From assembly GCF_014199685.1 (NCBI RefSeq), contig NZ_JACHNZ010000013.1, positions 24,027-88,026 of the forward strand: a DNA stretch of 64,000 nucleotides, written 5' to 3'. Shown piece after piece: positions 1 through 10,713 of the stretch (its first letter is position 1; every line of letters begins with the position of its first letter). The position numbers and the translations under genes were made by a program. This DNA comes from Sphingosinicella soli. GTDB lineage: Bacteria; Pseudomonadota; Alphaproteobacteria; Sphingomonadales; Sphingomonadaceae. The notes beneath the pieces are model-generated. The model did no database searches. It was not told the DNA's origin and was given only the letters and a program-made list of their open reading frames with translations.

Positions 1-506
1 ATGGCGAAGGGATCGGGCCCTGTGCGCGGGCCGTCGCCCCTGCTCGCCTTCACCACTGACATCGCGATGGGCAGCATAATCAGCGCCGTCGCGGTGTTCG
101 AGACCAGCATCGAAAGAAGCGCCGTCGCCGTCATGACGGCGAAGAGCAGCGCCCGTACGCTGGTCCCGCCGTGCGACACAATGAACAGCGCGACGCGCCG
201 ATGGAGCCCGGTTCGCTCGATGGCGAGCGCGATGAACGCGCCGCCGAGCAGCAGGAACAGCACGCCCGAGTAATATTCCCCGGCAACGTCCTCTGCGGTC
301 ATCACGCCGAGCAGCGGGCCGAGAATGAACGGCAGGAAGGCGGTGGCGGTGATCGGCATTGCCTCCGTCATCCACCATGTCGCCATCAGCAGCGTGATCG
401 CGGCGACGCGCCACGCCGGTTCGCTCAGGCCTGCCGGTGCGGGCAGTGCGAGCAGCAGCAGGAAGAAAGCGATACCGCCCCAGAAACCAACGCGGCTGGC
501 GGTCAT
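1..506 (-). CDS. SLC13/DASS-family anion transporter, N-terminal part (cut by window edge)
   Basis: I translated the minus strand from the ATG at 506. It gives 168 residues with no stop and runs off the window. The product is hydrophobic with a first membrane segment at about residues 8-26, then TWWMTEAMPITATAFLPF (44-61) and the SNTATALIMLP segment (136-146). The SNT motif forms a sodium/substrate site in divalent anion:Na+ symporters such as VcINDY, so the likely role is uptake of dicarboxylates, sulfate or similar anions across the inner membrane. The start overlaps the pgeF stop by 4 bp, making it the last gene of the lgt operon. Substrate cannot be inferred, and the C-terminal half is missing from view. 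Confidence 0.8.
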   Translation of the reverse strand, partial: MTASRVGFWGGIAFFLLLLALPAPAGLSEPAWRVAAITLLMATWWMTEAMPITATAFLPFILGPLLGVMTAEDVAGEYYSGVLFLLLGGAFIALAIERTGLHRRVALFIVSHGGTSVRALLFAVMTATALLSMLVSNTATALIMLPIAMSVVKASRGDGPRTGPDPFA

Positions 507-1264
507 GCCGGAATCCCGATCAGCGAAATCTGGCGGCCGTAATCCGCCTCGCCGTGATGCGTGGCGCGGCGGAAGCTGAAATATGCCGCTTCGTTCGCGT
601 AGGTGTCCTGCCCGAGAAGTTCGACCCGCCCGAGACCCGCCGCCGCGAGGCGCGCGCCGACATAGGCTTCAAGGTCGAACTGGTGGTGCCCTGCGCGGCC
701 CGCGAGGAAGAATCGTTCGTTTTCCGGGTTCGCTTCGCAGAAACGCCGGAAGAAGGCGTCGTCGACCTCGTAGGAGGCGCGGGCGATGCAGGGGCCGACG
801 GCGGCGGCGATGCGGTCGCGGCGCGCGCCGAGGCCTTCCATGGCGGTGATGACACTGTCGGTAACGCCGCCGAGCGCGCCCTTCCAGCCTGCGTGCGCGG
901 CGCCGACGACACCTGCGTCGCGGTCGGCAAGCAGCACGGGCGCGCAGTCCGCCGTCAATATTCCCAGCAGCACGCCCGGCGTTGCCGTCGCCATCGCGTC
1001 CGCATGCGGGCGGGAGTCGTCCGCGTAAGGTGCGGTCACGGCGATCGCATCGGGGCTGTGCACCTGATGCAGCGTGACAAGCGCGGCGCCGGGCAGCACG
1101 GCCTCCACCGCGCGGCGACGGTTTTCGGCGATGGCGGCGCGGTCGTCCTGCGAGCCGAGGCCGACGTTGAGGCCCGCGACGATGCCTTCGGAAACCCCGC
1201 CCTGGCGGCCGAGAAAGCCGTGCGGCACGGCGAGCGCGGCGGCCGGAACCACAGGAATAGTCAT
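503..1264 (-). CDS. pgeF: Peptidoglycan editing factor / polyphenol oxidase family protein (YfiH, DUF152)
   Basis: A 253-residue protein of the laccase-domain (DUF152, YfiH/PgeF) family. The family's zinc/copper ligands are visible in the usual order: H69 in LHQVHS, C107 in TADCAPVLLAD and H124 in GAAHAGWKG. In E. coli the family removes mis-incorporated amino acids from UDP-MurNAc precursors, and related proteins have purine nucleoside phosphorylase or oxidase activity. The ATG at 1264 overlaps the upstream GNAT stop (ATGA), which fixes the start. A much longer upstream extension of this frame exists but runs antisense-free through the GNAT gene in another frame and has non-protein-like composition. 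Confidence 0.92.
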   Translation of the reverse strand: MTIPVVPAAALAVPHGFLGRQGGVSEGIVAGLNVGLGSQDDRAAIAENRRRAVEAVLPGAALVTLHQVHSPDAIAVTAPYADDSRPHADAMATATPGVLLGILTADCAPVLLADRDAGVVGAAHAGWKGALGGVTDSVITAMEGLGARRDRIAAAVGPCIARASYEVDDAFFRRFCEANPENERFFLAGRAGHHQFDLEAYVGARLAAAGLGRVELLGQDTYANEAAYFSFRRATHHGEADYGRQISLIGIPA

Positions 1265-1782
1265 GGACGCAGCACCTTGCGATAGAGGAACTCGTGATCG
1301 GCGTGCGCGCCGACCATGAAGTCGAACTCGCCGACCTTCTCGAAGCCGTACTTCGCATAGACCGTCTGCGCGCGATGGTTTTCCGCCCAGACGCTCAGAT
1401 ACATGTCCTGCCAGTTGCCCGCGTTCGCCCAGTCCAGCGCCCAGTCCATCATCGTCTGCGCGATGCCGCGCCCGTGCCAGGCTTTCAGGATATAGAGCTG
1501 GCGAAGCTCGCACTTGCTCCGCCCGTCGTCGTCCGTAGGCAGATAGGCGGGCCCGACCTTGCAATAGGCGAGCATCTGCCCCTCCGCCTCGGCGATGCGG
1601 AATGCGAAGGCAGGATCGGCGAACTCCACCGGCATTCCGTCGGGACCGAACACTGTCACCAGGAAATGGTCGAGATCGTGCTTGGCATAAAGGTGCCCGA
1701 ACGTCTCGATGAACGTCTCGCGACCAAGGTCGCAGAGCGCGGGGAGGTCGGCTTCGGTCGGTGTGCGGATCGTGATGCTCAT
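1261..1782 (-). CDS. GNAT-family N-acetyltransferase
   Basis: A 173-residue protein with the GNAT fold: beta strands and helix in [18 protein letters not shown], an acetyl-CoA-binding A motif around LRQLYILKAWHGRGIAQTMM (about 93-112), and the C-terminal segment NHRAQTVYAKYGFEKVGEF typical of the family. It should transfer an acetyl group from acetyl-CoA to an unknown amine. I chose the ATG at 1782 because it overlaps the upstream methyltransferase stop by 4 bp and starts exactly at the conserved first strand; an upstream in-frame start adds only nine arginine-rich residues. Acceptor substrate unknown. Confidence 0.9.
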   Translation of the reverse strand: MSITIRTPTEADLPALCDLGRETFIETFGHLYAKHDLDHFLVTVFGPDGMPVEFADPAFAFRIAEAEGQMLAYCKVGPAYLPTDDDGRSKCELRQLYILKAWHGRGIAQTMMDWALDWANAGNWQDMYLSVWAENHRAQTVYAKYGFEKVGEFDFMVGAHADHEFLYRKVLRP

Positions 1783-2786
1783 GCGCCGAACCCTGACGGT
1801 TCGGGCCAATCCTTGTGCGTGAATGCAAGCACCTTGAACAGGCTCCCCATCGTTTGCGGCAGGGTCAGCCGCCGCATTGCGCCCGCTATAGCATGGCGGG
1901 CTTCCGGGTCGAGCCCGCGCGAGAGGCGCTCGGCGCGGGCTTCGATGCCGAGGGCGCGCAGGAACGGGCCTTGCAGTGTGAGCGGCGAAACATGGGTGCC
2001 CGCTGCGCGGCCTGCTTCGGCGAGCGCGGTGAAGTCGACGTGGGCGGTGAGGTCGTGTTCGCCGGGGGCCGCCAGCGGATCGGTGGGCGTGTGGGCGGCG
2101 AGCGCCTGTAGCGTGTCGCCTTCGGCGGGGCCTTCGTAGCCGTAGTCGATGAGGAGGGCTGCGCCGCCGTCTGCTGCGATCCTGGCGGCGAGGGTGGTCG
2201 CGTATCGGGCGCGGGCCGGGGAGGTTTCTCGGATCGTTTCGGCTTGGGGTATGTAGACGAAGTTATCGGCGGAGAGTCCGATGCGGCGTTCGTGCCAGGC
2301 GCCTTCGAAGTATACATCTTGGCGGATGGGGAGGGCGTCGAAGAATTCGTTGGCAATGACGAGGAGGGGCGCGCCTTGCGGCACCCCTGACAGATCATCG
2401 TGCCATGTGGCGGTCGGGATGCGCTGCGCCTGCGCGGCGCGGAGGGTGGGGCTGGTTTCCACGAAATGGACGGCGATCGCGTCGGCGAAGGCGGGAAGCG
2501 TGCGGGCGGCGCGCAGCAGGTCCGCCATCAGCGTGCCGCGTCCCGGGCCGAGTTCGACGAGGTTCACGCGGGCGGGCCGCCCGGCGCGGTCCCACAGGTC
2601 CGCCATCCACAGGCCGATGATCTCGCCGAACATCTGGCTGATTTCAGGCGCGGTGGTGAAATCGCCGCCGCGCCCGAAGGGATCGCGCCCGGCGTAGTAG
2701 GCCGCGACGCATTCGGCCATGTAGCGGTCGACGCCGATCGGGCCGCGCGCGATCTCGGCGGCGAGCTTCCTCCCCAGCGGGGTCAT
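1779..2786 (-). CDS. Class I SAM-dependent methyltransferase, DUF185/NDUFAF7 (MidA) family
   Basis: A 335-residue protein matching the DUF185 / MidA / NDUFAF7 family. The N-terminus ([19 protein letters not shown], then [22 protein letters not shown]) is diagnostic, and the SAM-binding glycine motif is [18 protein letters not shown] at about residues 76-93. Mitochondrial NDUFAF7 dimethylates an arginine of complex I subunit NDUFS2; a matching role in bacterial complex I assembly is inferred only. It lies directly after lgt with a 4-bp overlap, an order often seen in alphaproteobacteria. The ATG at 2786 was chosen over a longer frame because of the overlap and the conserved start. Confidence 0.93.
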   Translation of the reverse strand: MTPLGRKLAAEIARGPIGVDRYMAECVAAYYAGRDPFGRGGDFTTAPEISQMFGEIIGLWMADLWDRAGRPARVNLVELGPGRGTLMADLLRAARTLPAFADAIAVHFVETSPTLRAAQAQRIPTATWHDDLSGVPQGAPLLVIANEFFDALPIRQDVYFEGAWHERRIGLSADNFVYIPQAETIRETSPARARYATTLAARIAADGGAALLIDYGYEGPAEGDTLQALAAHTPTDPLAAPGEHDLTAHVDFTALAEAGRAAGTHVSPLTLQGPFLRALGIEARAERLSRGLDPEARHAIAGAMRRLTLPQTMGSLFKVLAFTHKDWPEPSGFGA

Positions 2787-3622
2787 TTCGCGAGCGCGCG
2801 CTTTCCGGCGGTTGCGACGAAGTAGGCACCGGCCACGATCATCGCGGTGGAAAGCGTCTGGCCCATGGTGAGACCCCACGACAGCGTGCCGAGCTGCGCG
2901 TCGGGCTCGCGGAAATATTCGACGATGAAGCGGAAGAGGCCGTAGCCGAGCATGAAGGCGCCCACGAGAAGGCCGGGCTTGTAGCGCGCATCGGTCTTCC
3001 AGAAGAGATACCAGAGGATCGCGAACAGCACGAGACCCTCAAGGCCCGCCTCGTAGAGCTGGCTCGGGTGGCGCAGGATGTCGCCGCCGGTGGGGAACTT
3101 CATCGCCCACGGCACATCCGTCGCGCGGCCCCATAGCTCGCCGTTGATGAAGTTGGCGATGCGCCCGAAGAACAGGCCGAAGGGGATTGTGCAGGCGATA
3201 TAATCATGCACGCGCAGCCAGCTCAGCTTGTGCTTCCAGGTGTAGATAAGGAGTGCGATCGAAACGCCCGCCGCCCCGCCGTGGAACGACATGCCGCCTT
3301 CCCATAGCTTGAACATGTCGGAGATGTGGCCTTCGGGGCCGAAGAAACGCTCGAAATCATAGAAGAGCACGTAGCCGATGCGACCGCCCAGGATGATGCC
3401 GAGGGTGACCCAGGTGACGAGATCGTCGGCATGGCGCCGCGCCATCGGCGCGCCGGGCTTCGCCAGCATCCTGAGCAGATACCACCACGCGACGACGATG
3501 CCGCCGATATAGGCAAGACTGTACCACCGGATCGGCAGCTCGGCCTCCGTGAACGGCACGGGGATGGAGAACCAGATCGGATCGATGCTGGGATAATTGA
3601 GCGCGGCTTCTATTGCGAACAC
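2783..3622 (-). CDS. lgt: Prolipoprotein diacylglyceryl transferase
   Basis: Lgt transfers diacylglyceryl from phosphatidylglycerol to the lipobox cysteine of prolipoproteins, the first step of lipoprotein maturation in the inner membrane. The protein has several hydrophobic segments and the Lgt signature [20 protein letters not shown], preceded by [12 protein letters not shown] and [11 protein letters not shown]. Beginning at the GTG at 3622 gives 279 residues (E. coli Lgt is 291). An in-frame ATG at 3700 would add 26 unlikely residues and would run almost into the divergent dehydrogenase gene, so I prefer the GTG. First gene of a minus-strand operon with 4-bp overlaps. Start uncertain, function secure. 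Confidence 0.93.
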   Translation of the reverse strand: MFAIEAALNYPSIDPIWFSIPVPFTEAELPIRWYSLAYIGGIVVAWWYLLRMLAKPGAPMARRHADDLVTWVTLGIILGGRIGYVLFYDFERFFGPEGHISDMFKLWEGGMSFHGGAAGVSIALLIYTWKHKLSWLRVHDYIACTIPFGLFFGRIANFINGELWGRATDVPWAMKFPTGGDILRHPSQLYEAGLEGLVLFAILWYLFWKTDARYKPGLLVGAFMLGYGLFRFIVEYFREPDAQLGTLSWGLTMGQTLSTAMIVAGAYFVATAGKRALAK

Positions 3623-3723
3623 GTGACTGTCTGCCCCCAAAATCGATGGGATTGCCCCTGTAGACGCCGCGCACCATAGTGCCGGGGGAGCATAACGCAA
3701 TCATGCGGGGAGGGTTTTGGCCT

Positions 3724-4911
3724 ATGGCCGAGCCGCTGGAAGAGTTTCGCGGCGAGACGCGCGCCTGGCTGGAGGCGAACTGCCCGGCCGAGATGCGCGA
3801 GCGGGTTCTGGAGGAAGCCGACGTCTGCTGGGGCGGGCGCAATGTTCGCTTCAAGAACGCGGCGCAGCGGTTGTGGCTGGAACGCATGGCGGCGCGCGGC
3901 TGGACCGTGCCGGAATGGCCGAAGGAATACGGCGGCGGCGGACTTTCCCCCGAGGACGCGAAGATTCTGGCCGAGGAGATGCGGCGTATCCATGCGCGGC
4001 CGCCGCTCAGTTCGTTCGGTATCTGGATGCTGGGGCCGGCGCTGCTGAAATACGGTAGTGAAGCGCAGAAGGCCGAGCATCTGCCGAAGATCGCGCGCGG
4101 CGAGATTCGCTGGTGCCAGGGCTATTCGGAACCGGGCGCGGGGTCGGACCTTGCCGCCCTGAAGACGAAGGCCGAGGACAAGGGCGACCACTGGCTGGTG
4201 AACGGCTCCAAGATCTGGACGAGCTATGCCGATCAGGCCGACTGGATTTTCTGTCTGGTCCGCACCGAGCCCGACGCCTCGAAGCACGAGGGGATCAGCT
4301 TCCTGTTGTTCGACATGGCCTCCGAGGGCGTCTCGACCTCCCCGATCAAGCTCATCAGCGGCTATTCGCCGTTCTGCCAGACCTTCTTCGACAACGTGAA
4401 GGTGCCCAAGGACAACCTCGTCGGCGCGCGCGGCAAGGGGTGGTCGATCGCGAAGTATCTGCTGACCCACGAGCGCAGCTCGATCGGCGCCGACTTCGGC
4501 ACCGGCGGGCGCGACACGGCGGCGCAGGTCGCGAAGAAGCGCGTCGGCACGCGGGCGGACGGCACGCTCGCCGATGAGGGCCTGCGCGTGGACCTTGCGC
4601 GGCACGACATCGATACATTGTGCTTCGCGCTCACCATGGAGCGCGTGAAGGACGAGGCAAAGGCCGGGCAGGACATCGGGCATCTCTCGTCGATGCTGAA
4701 GCATGTCGGTTCGGAGCTGAACAAGTCGCGGCAGGAGCTGCTAATGAGCGTGTTCGGCAGCGACGGACTGCTGTGGGACGGCGAGGGCGCGCATGACGGC
4801 GACATGGCGAAGGCGTGGCTGCGCTCGCGCGCCAACTCGATCGAAGGCGGCACCGCGGAAGTGCAGCTCGGCATCATCGCCAAGCGCGTGCTCGCGCTGC
4901 CCGATGCGTAA
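3724..4911 (+). CDS. Acyl-CoA dehydrogenase family protein (pair member 1)
   Basis: A 395-residue flavoprotein of the acyl-CoA dehydrogenase superfamily. The FAD/substrate signature WCQGYSEPGAGSDLAALKTK sits at about residues 131-150 and the C-terminal helix segment SRANSIEGGTAEVQLGI near the end. It resembles the larger subunit type of paired bacterial dehydrogenases (pimeloyl-CoA dehydrogenase PimC/PimD, FadE26/27 of steroid degradation), which desaturate a CoA thioester at C2-C3 and pass electrons to ETF. The next gene is a second, different dehydrogenase 9 bp away, which supports a hetero-oligomer. I chose the ATG at 3724; an in-frame ATG at 3703 is an alternative. Acyl substrate not determinable. 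Confidence 0.92.
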   Translation: MAEPLEEFRGETRAWLEANCPAEMRERVLEEADVCWGGRNVRFKNAAQRLWLERMAARGWTVPEWPKEYGGGGLSPEDAKILAEEMRRIHARPPLSSFGIWMLGPALLKYGSEAQKAEHLPKIARGEIRWCQGYSEPGAGSDLAALKTKAEDKGDHWLVNGSKIWTSYADQADWIFCLVRTEPDASKHEGISFLLFDMASEGVSTSPIKLISGYSPFCQTFFDNVKVPKDNLVGARGKGWSIAKYLLTHERSSIGADFGTGGRDTAAQVAKKRVGTRADGTLADEGLRVDLARHDIDTLCFALTMERVKDEAKAGQDIGHLSSMLKHVGSELNKSRQELLMSVFGSDGLLWDGEGAHDGDMAKAWLRSRANSIEGGTAEVQLGIIAKRVLALPDA

Positions 4912-4920
4912 GGAGTGACG

Positions 4921-6057
4921 ATGGCGCTGGTGCTGACCGACGAACAGGCGATGATCCGCGAGGCGGCGGACGGGTTTTTCGCGTCCGAAGCGCCGGTATC
5001 GGCGCTTCGGCGGCTGCGTGACGCTGCCGACGCGACCGGCTTCTCGCGCGATCTGTGGACGAAGATGGCGGAGATGGGGTTCGCGGGCGTGCTGGTTTCC
5101 GAGGCGCACGGCGGTAGCGGGCTCGGGCTCGTCGCGGCGAACCTCATTCAGGACGCGATCGGTCGAAACCTGTCGCTGTCGCCGTTCCTTTCGACCGCCG
5201 TGCTCGGCGCGACGGCGCTCGGCGAAGCGAACGCTGAACAGCAGGCCGCGCTGCTGCCGAAGCTGGCGGCGGGCGACCTGCTGCTGGCGCTGGCGAGCGA
5301 CGAGGCTTCGCGCCACGCGCCGCATCTTGTCCGCACGCGCGCCGAGGCGGCGGGGAACGGCTTCCGGCTCACCGGCGCGAAGACCTTCGTGTTCGACGGG
5401 CATGTCGCCGACAGGCTGATCGTCGCGGCGCGGACCTCGGGCGAGGATGATGAGCGGGACGGGATCACGCTGTTCCTCGTCGATCCGAACGCGGCGGGCG
5501 TGACGGTGAAGCGCACGCAGATGGTCGACAGCCGCAACGCCGCCGACATCCGCCTGGACGGCGTGCAGGTGGACGGCGCCGACGTGATCGGCGCGGTGGG
5601 CGAAGGCGCGGCGATCCTCGACCGGGTGCTCGACGCGGGGCGCACGTGCCTTGCCGCCGAGATGGTCGGCGTTTCGGCGCAGAGTTTCACGATAACGGTG
5701 GGCTACCTCAAGGAACGCGAGCAGTTCGGCCGCAGGATCGGCAGCTTTCAGGCGCTCCAGCACCGCGCGGCGCAGCTTTACTGCGAGATCGAGCTTGCGA
5801 AATCGGCAACGCTGAAAGCCGCGCAGGCGATCGACGCGGGGGACAAGGACGCGCCGCTCTACGCCAGCCTCGCCAAGGCAAAGGCGGGCGCGGTGGCGCG
5901 GCTCGCGACCAACGAAGGCGTGCAGATGCACGGGGGCATCGGCATGACCGACGACTATGATATCGGCTTCTACATGAAGCGCGCCCGCGCCGCCGAAACG
6001 AGCTTCGGCGACCTGTCGTTTCATGGCGATCGTCTCGCGCGTATGCTAGGGTACTGA
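4921..6057 (+). CDS. Acyl-CoA dehydrogenase family protein (pair member 2)
   Basis: A 378-residue acyl-CoA dehydrogenase homologue, clearly distinct from the preceding one. Visible are the N-terminal helical domain, the family segment YLKEREQFGRRIGSFQALQH (about 262-281) and the C-terminal VQMHGGIGMTDDYDIGFYMK region that packs against FAD. I chose the ATG at 4921 because AAGGAG lies at 4910-4915, five bases upstream; the GTG at 4915 overlaps that site. Spacing of 9 bp from the first dehydrogenase and 1 bp to the acyl-CoA ligase indicates one transcript. It probably forms a mixed complex with its neighbour and acts in beta-oxidation of the ligase's product. Confidence 0.92.
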   Translation: MALVLTDEQAMIREAADGFFASEAPVSALRRLRDAADATGFSRDLWTKMAEMGFAGVLVSEAHGGSGLGLVAANLIQDAIGRNLSLSPFLSTAVLGATALGEANAEQQAALLPKLAAGDLLLALASDEASRHAPHLVRTRAEAAGNGFRLTGAKTFVFDGHVADRLIVAARTSGEDDERDGITLFLVDPNAAGVTVKRTQMVDSRNAADIRLDGVQVDGADVIGAVGEGAAILDRVLDAGRTCLAAEMVGVSAQSFTITVGYLKEREQFGRRIGSFQALQHRAAQLYCEIELAKSATLKAAQAIDAGDKDAPLYASLAKAKAGAVARLATNEGVQMHGGIGMTDDYDIGFYMKRARAAETSFGDLSFHGDRLARMLGY

Positions 6058-6058
6058 A

Positions 6059-7780
<1,722 letters not shown>

Positions 7781-7804
7781 GCAGGCGGGGAGAGGAGAAC
7801 GGTT

Positions 7805-8383
7805 ATGGCGACGAACCCGGAGATACAGAGCCAGGCGAAGTTCCGGCACATGCTGGACGGCACGCGGGCCGACTGGATGATCATCGCGCGCGAACATGCG
7901 GTGCACCAGAAGGCGGCGGCGCCCATGCAGATCATGGACACGCTCCGGCGGCTCGGCGACATGGTGCTCGGCTTCGCCGCCGACCAGCTGACCCATTCGC
8001 TGATGACCGGCACGCTCGCACGGCGCGCGGGCGCGAGCGACGAAGAGGTGGTGGCCGCGCTGTGCCACGACATGGGCAAAATCATGTCGGTGCCGAACCA
8101 CGGCCAGATCGCGGCCGAAGCGCTGAAGCCCTACGTTTCGGACTCGCTCTATCACGCCGTTTACTGGCACCAGCATTTTCAGGGCCGGTATTACTACGAT
8201 CACATGGGCAAGCCGACCGACCTTCGGCTGCAGTTCAAGGACGAGCCCTGGTACGGCTTCGCCTGCCGGCTGGTGGACGAGTGGGATGCGCCGGCGTTCG
8301 ATCCGGGCTTCGATGTCGATAGCCTCGAAAGCTTCGAGCCGGAGGTGGTGAAGGTGTTCTCGAACCCCGCCGCGATGATCTGA
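7805..8383 (+). CDS. HD-domain protein related to PhnZ/MIOX-type di-iron oxygenases
   Basis: A 192-residue HD-superfamily protein. Probable metal ligands follow the pattern of the small di-iron oxygenases PhnZ and TmpB: H64 (LTHSLM), H88-D89 (CHDMGK), H99 (NHGQIAAEAL), a histidine in YHAVYWHQHFQGRYY (117-124) and D161 (VDEWD). The spacing and the xGRYY and xDEWD contexts look like the AKRYL and RxWDD stretches of PhnZ rather than a signalling HD phosphohydrolase. A clear AGGAG site precedes the ATG, 24 bp after the acyl-CoA ligase. An oxygenase in a catabolic operon is a reasonable inference, but a plain phosphohydrolase remains possible. Confidence 0.75.
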   Translation: MATNPEIQSQAKFRHMLDGTRADWMIIAREHAVHQKAAAPMQIMDTLRRLGDMVLGFAADQLTHSLMTGTLARRAGASDEEVVAALCHDMGKIMSVPNHGQIAAEALKPYVSDSLYHAVYWHQHFQGRYYYDHMGKPTDLRLQFKDEPWYGFACRLVDEWDAPAFDPGFDVDSLESFEPEVVKVFSNPAAMI

Positions 8384-8427
8384 GACGCCGCATCGACAGG
8401 GTCTTGCGTCCGCGATAAACCGCTGGG

Positions 8428-10713
8428 ATGGACGACAAGACGCCGCCGGCTCCCCAGCCGTTACAGACCCCGCCGCCTCCCCGGAAACGGGCGCTTCCGA
8501 AGTTGCCGCAGATTTCGCGGCGCAAGCTGCTGATCGGTATCGGCGCGGGCGCGGGGCTTGCGATCGGCTATGCCGTGTGGCCGCGCCGCGTGCCGCTGAA
8601 CCTCGCGGTTCGCGAGGACGAGACGCTCATCAATGCCTGGCTGAAGATCGGGGCGGACGGGCGGATCGTCGTCGCCGTTCCGCAGGCGGAGATGGGGCAG
8701 GGCGTTTACACATCGCTGCCGCAGCTTCTGGCGCACGAACTCGGCGCGGACTGGAAGACGGTGTCGGTGGAGCCCGCGCCGGTGCATCCGGCCTATGCGA
8801 ATCGCGCGATGGCGGAAGGCATGGCGGCGGAAGCGCCGGGCTTCCTGCAGGGCATCGTGCGCTGGGCGGCGACAACGGTGGTCGAGCGGTATTCGCTCCA
8901 GCTGACGGGCGGTTCAACCTCCGTCGCGGCCCATTGGGAGCCGCTGCGAACCGCAGGCGCAGCCGCCCGCGCGCTGCTCTGCGCGGCGGGGGCGAAGTGG
9001 CTTGATGTCGATGTGGCGGCCTGCGACACGGTGAACGGATTCGTCGTCGCGCCCGGCGGCAAGACAATCGCGTTCAAGGACCTGCTCGCCGACATCGATC
9101 CCGATGATGCGCCCGACGAGCCGCAATGGCGCGCCGACGGTACGGGGCCTTTTCTCGGCAAATCGATGCCGAGGCTCGATACGCCCGGCAAGGTGGACGG
9201 CAGCGCGCAGTTCGGTGCGGATGTTCGGTTGCCCGGCATGATCTACGCGGCTGTTCGCGGCGCGCCGCACGGCGCCGCGGGGCTCACGGCCCAGCTGCCG
9301 AAGACGGCGCGCAAGGGCGGTGTGATCGGACTGGTCATCGGGCCGCGCTGGTATGCGGTAACGGGCGACACTTGGTGGGCGGCGCGGCAGGCGCTCGATC
9401 TCGTCAACGCGGATTTCGAGCCCGGCGAATCGATGGCCGACAGTCTTGCCATCGAAGAGGCGCTCGACGAGGCGCTCCACGGCGACGACGGCACGATTTT
9501 CGCCACGAGCGGAGACATCGACGAAGGGCTCGAGACCGGAAAGCGGATCGAAGCGGATTATTCGGTTCCGTTCCTCGCCCACGCCTGCATGGAGCCGATG
9601 ACGGCGACGGCGCGCGTCGAAAACGGCAAGGTGGAAGTCTGGGTGCCCACGCAGTCCGCGACGCTTGTGGTGTGGCGTGTGGCCGATGCGCTCGGCGTCG
9701 CGGAACAGGACGTGACGGTGTTCCCGACGCTGCTCGGGGGCGGTTTCGGGCGCAAGGCGGAGGTCGATGCGGCGGTGCAGGCCGCGCTGATCGCGCGCGA
9801 CGCGGGCCGGCCGGTGCAGCTGATCTGGCACCGCGAGGAAGACATGGCGCGCGATATGTACCGCCCGCCCGCCAAGGCGCGTATGCGCGGCACCGTGAAC
9901 GCCGACAAGAAGATCGGCGCGTTCGATATCAAGATCGCCGCGCCGAACCTGGGTGAGAGCTTCATGTCGCGCAACATCCCCGCGCTCGCGAGCGGCGGGG
10001 ACAGCGCGGCGATGCTGGAGGGTGCGCTCTCCATCCCTTATTCCGTGCCCGTGTTCCGCGCCGCGCATGTCGATGTGCCGACGCCCGTGCCGCTCGGCTA
10101 CTGGCGCTCGGTGGGCCACAGCTACACGGCGTTTTTCTGCGAGAGTTTCGTTGACGAACTGGCGCAGGCCGCCGGGATCGATCCGTTCGAGTTTCGTCTG
10201 CGCATGATGGAGGAGGGCTCCCGCGAGGCCGAAGTGCTGAAGACCGCCGCGTCGCGCGGCAGCTTTTCGGCGGTGAGCGAAGATCACATCGGGCGCGGGA
10301 TCGCGATCCACAGGAGCTTCGGTTCGATCGTCGCGGAGGTCGTCGAGGTCGAGGCGCCGAGCATCGAACAGGTGACGGTGAAGCGCGTGACCTGCGTGGT
10401 CGATTGCGGGCGTGTCGTGAACCCGGACATCATCAGGGCGCAGATGGAAAGCGCGATCATCTTCGGCCTCACGGCCGCCATGCACGGACAGGTGCGTTTT
10501 GCCGAGGGGGAAGCGGAGCAGTTGAACTTCGATTCGTATCCGTTGCTGCGGATCGACGAGACCCCCGAGATTGACGTCCACATCATGACATCGGATGCCC
10601 CGCCCGGCGGTGTCGGCGAGCCGGGCGTGCCGCCGCTCGCCCCCGCGCTCGTGAACGCGATCTTCGCGGCGACGGGCGAACGCCTGCGCGATCTGCCGCT
10701 TTACCGCTACTGA
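8428..10713 (+). CDS. Tat-exported xanthine dehydrogenase-family molybdopterin-binding subunit (isoquinoline 1-oxidoreductase beta-like)
   Basis: A 761-residue molybdenum hydroxylase large subunit. The N-terminus is proline-rich, followed by the twin-arginine motif SRRKLLIG and a hydrophobic stretch (about 31-50), so export by Tat to the periplasm, probably membrane-anchored, is expected. The size and glycine-rich segments ([28 protein letters not shown] near the C-terminus, which contains the E of the active site) fit IorB-like aldehyde/isoquinoline oxidoreductases that bind molybdopterin cytosine dinucleotide. These enzymes need a small [2Fe-2S] subunit, usually adjacent, and none is present here. 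No clear Shine-Dalgarno precedes the ATG. Substrate unknown. Confidence 0.88.
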   Translation: MDDKTPPAPQPLQTPPPPRKRALPKLPQISRRKLLIGIGAGAGLAIGYAVWPRRVPLNLAVREDETLINAWLKIGADGRIVVAVPQAEMGQGVYTSLPQLLAHELGADWKTVSVEPAPVHPAYANRAMAEGMAAEAPGFLQGIVRWAATTVVERYSLQLTGGSTSVAAHWEPLRTAGAAARALLCAAGAKWLDVDVAACDTVNGFVVAPGGKTIAFKDLLADIDPDDAPDEPQWRADGTGPFLGKSMPRLDTPGKVDGSAQFGADVRLPGMIYAAVRGAPHGAAGLTAQLPKTARKGGVIGLVIGPRWYAVTGDTWWAARQALDLVNADFEPGESMADSLAIEEALDEALHGDDGTIFATSGDIDEGLETGKRIEADYSVPFLAHACMEPMTATARVENGKVEVWVPTQSATLVVWRVADALGVAEQDVTVFPTLLGGGFGRKAEVDAAVQAALIARDAGRPVQLIWHREEDMARDMYRPPAKARMRGTVNADKKIGAFDIKIAAPNLGESFMSRNIPALASGGDSAAMLEGALSIPYSVPVFRAAHVDVPTPVPLGYWRSVGHSYTAFFCESFVDELAQAAGIDPFEFRLRMMEEGSREAEVLKTAASRGSFSAVSEDHIGRGIAIHRSFGSIVAEVVEVEAPSIEQVTVKRVTCVVDCGRVVNPDIIRAQMESAIIFGLTAAMHGQVRFAEGEAEQLNFDSYPLLRIDETPEIDVHIMTSDAPPGGVGEPGVPPLAPALVNAIFAATGERLRDLPLYRY

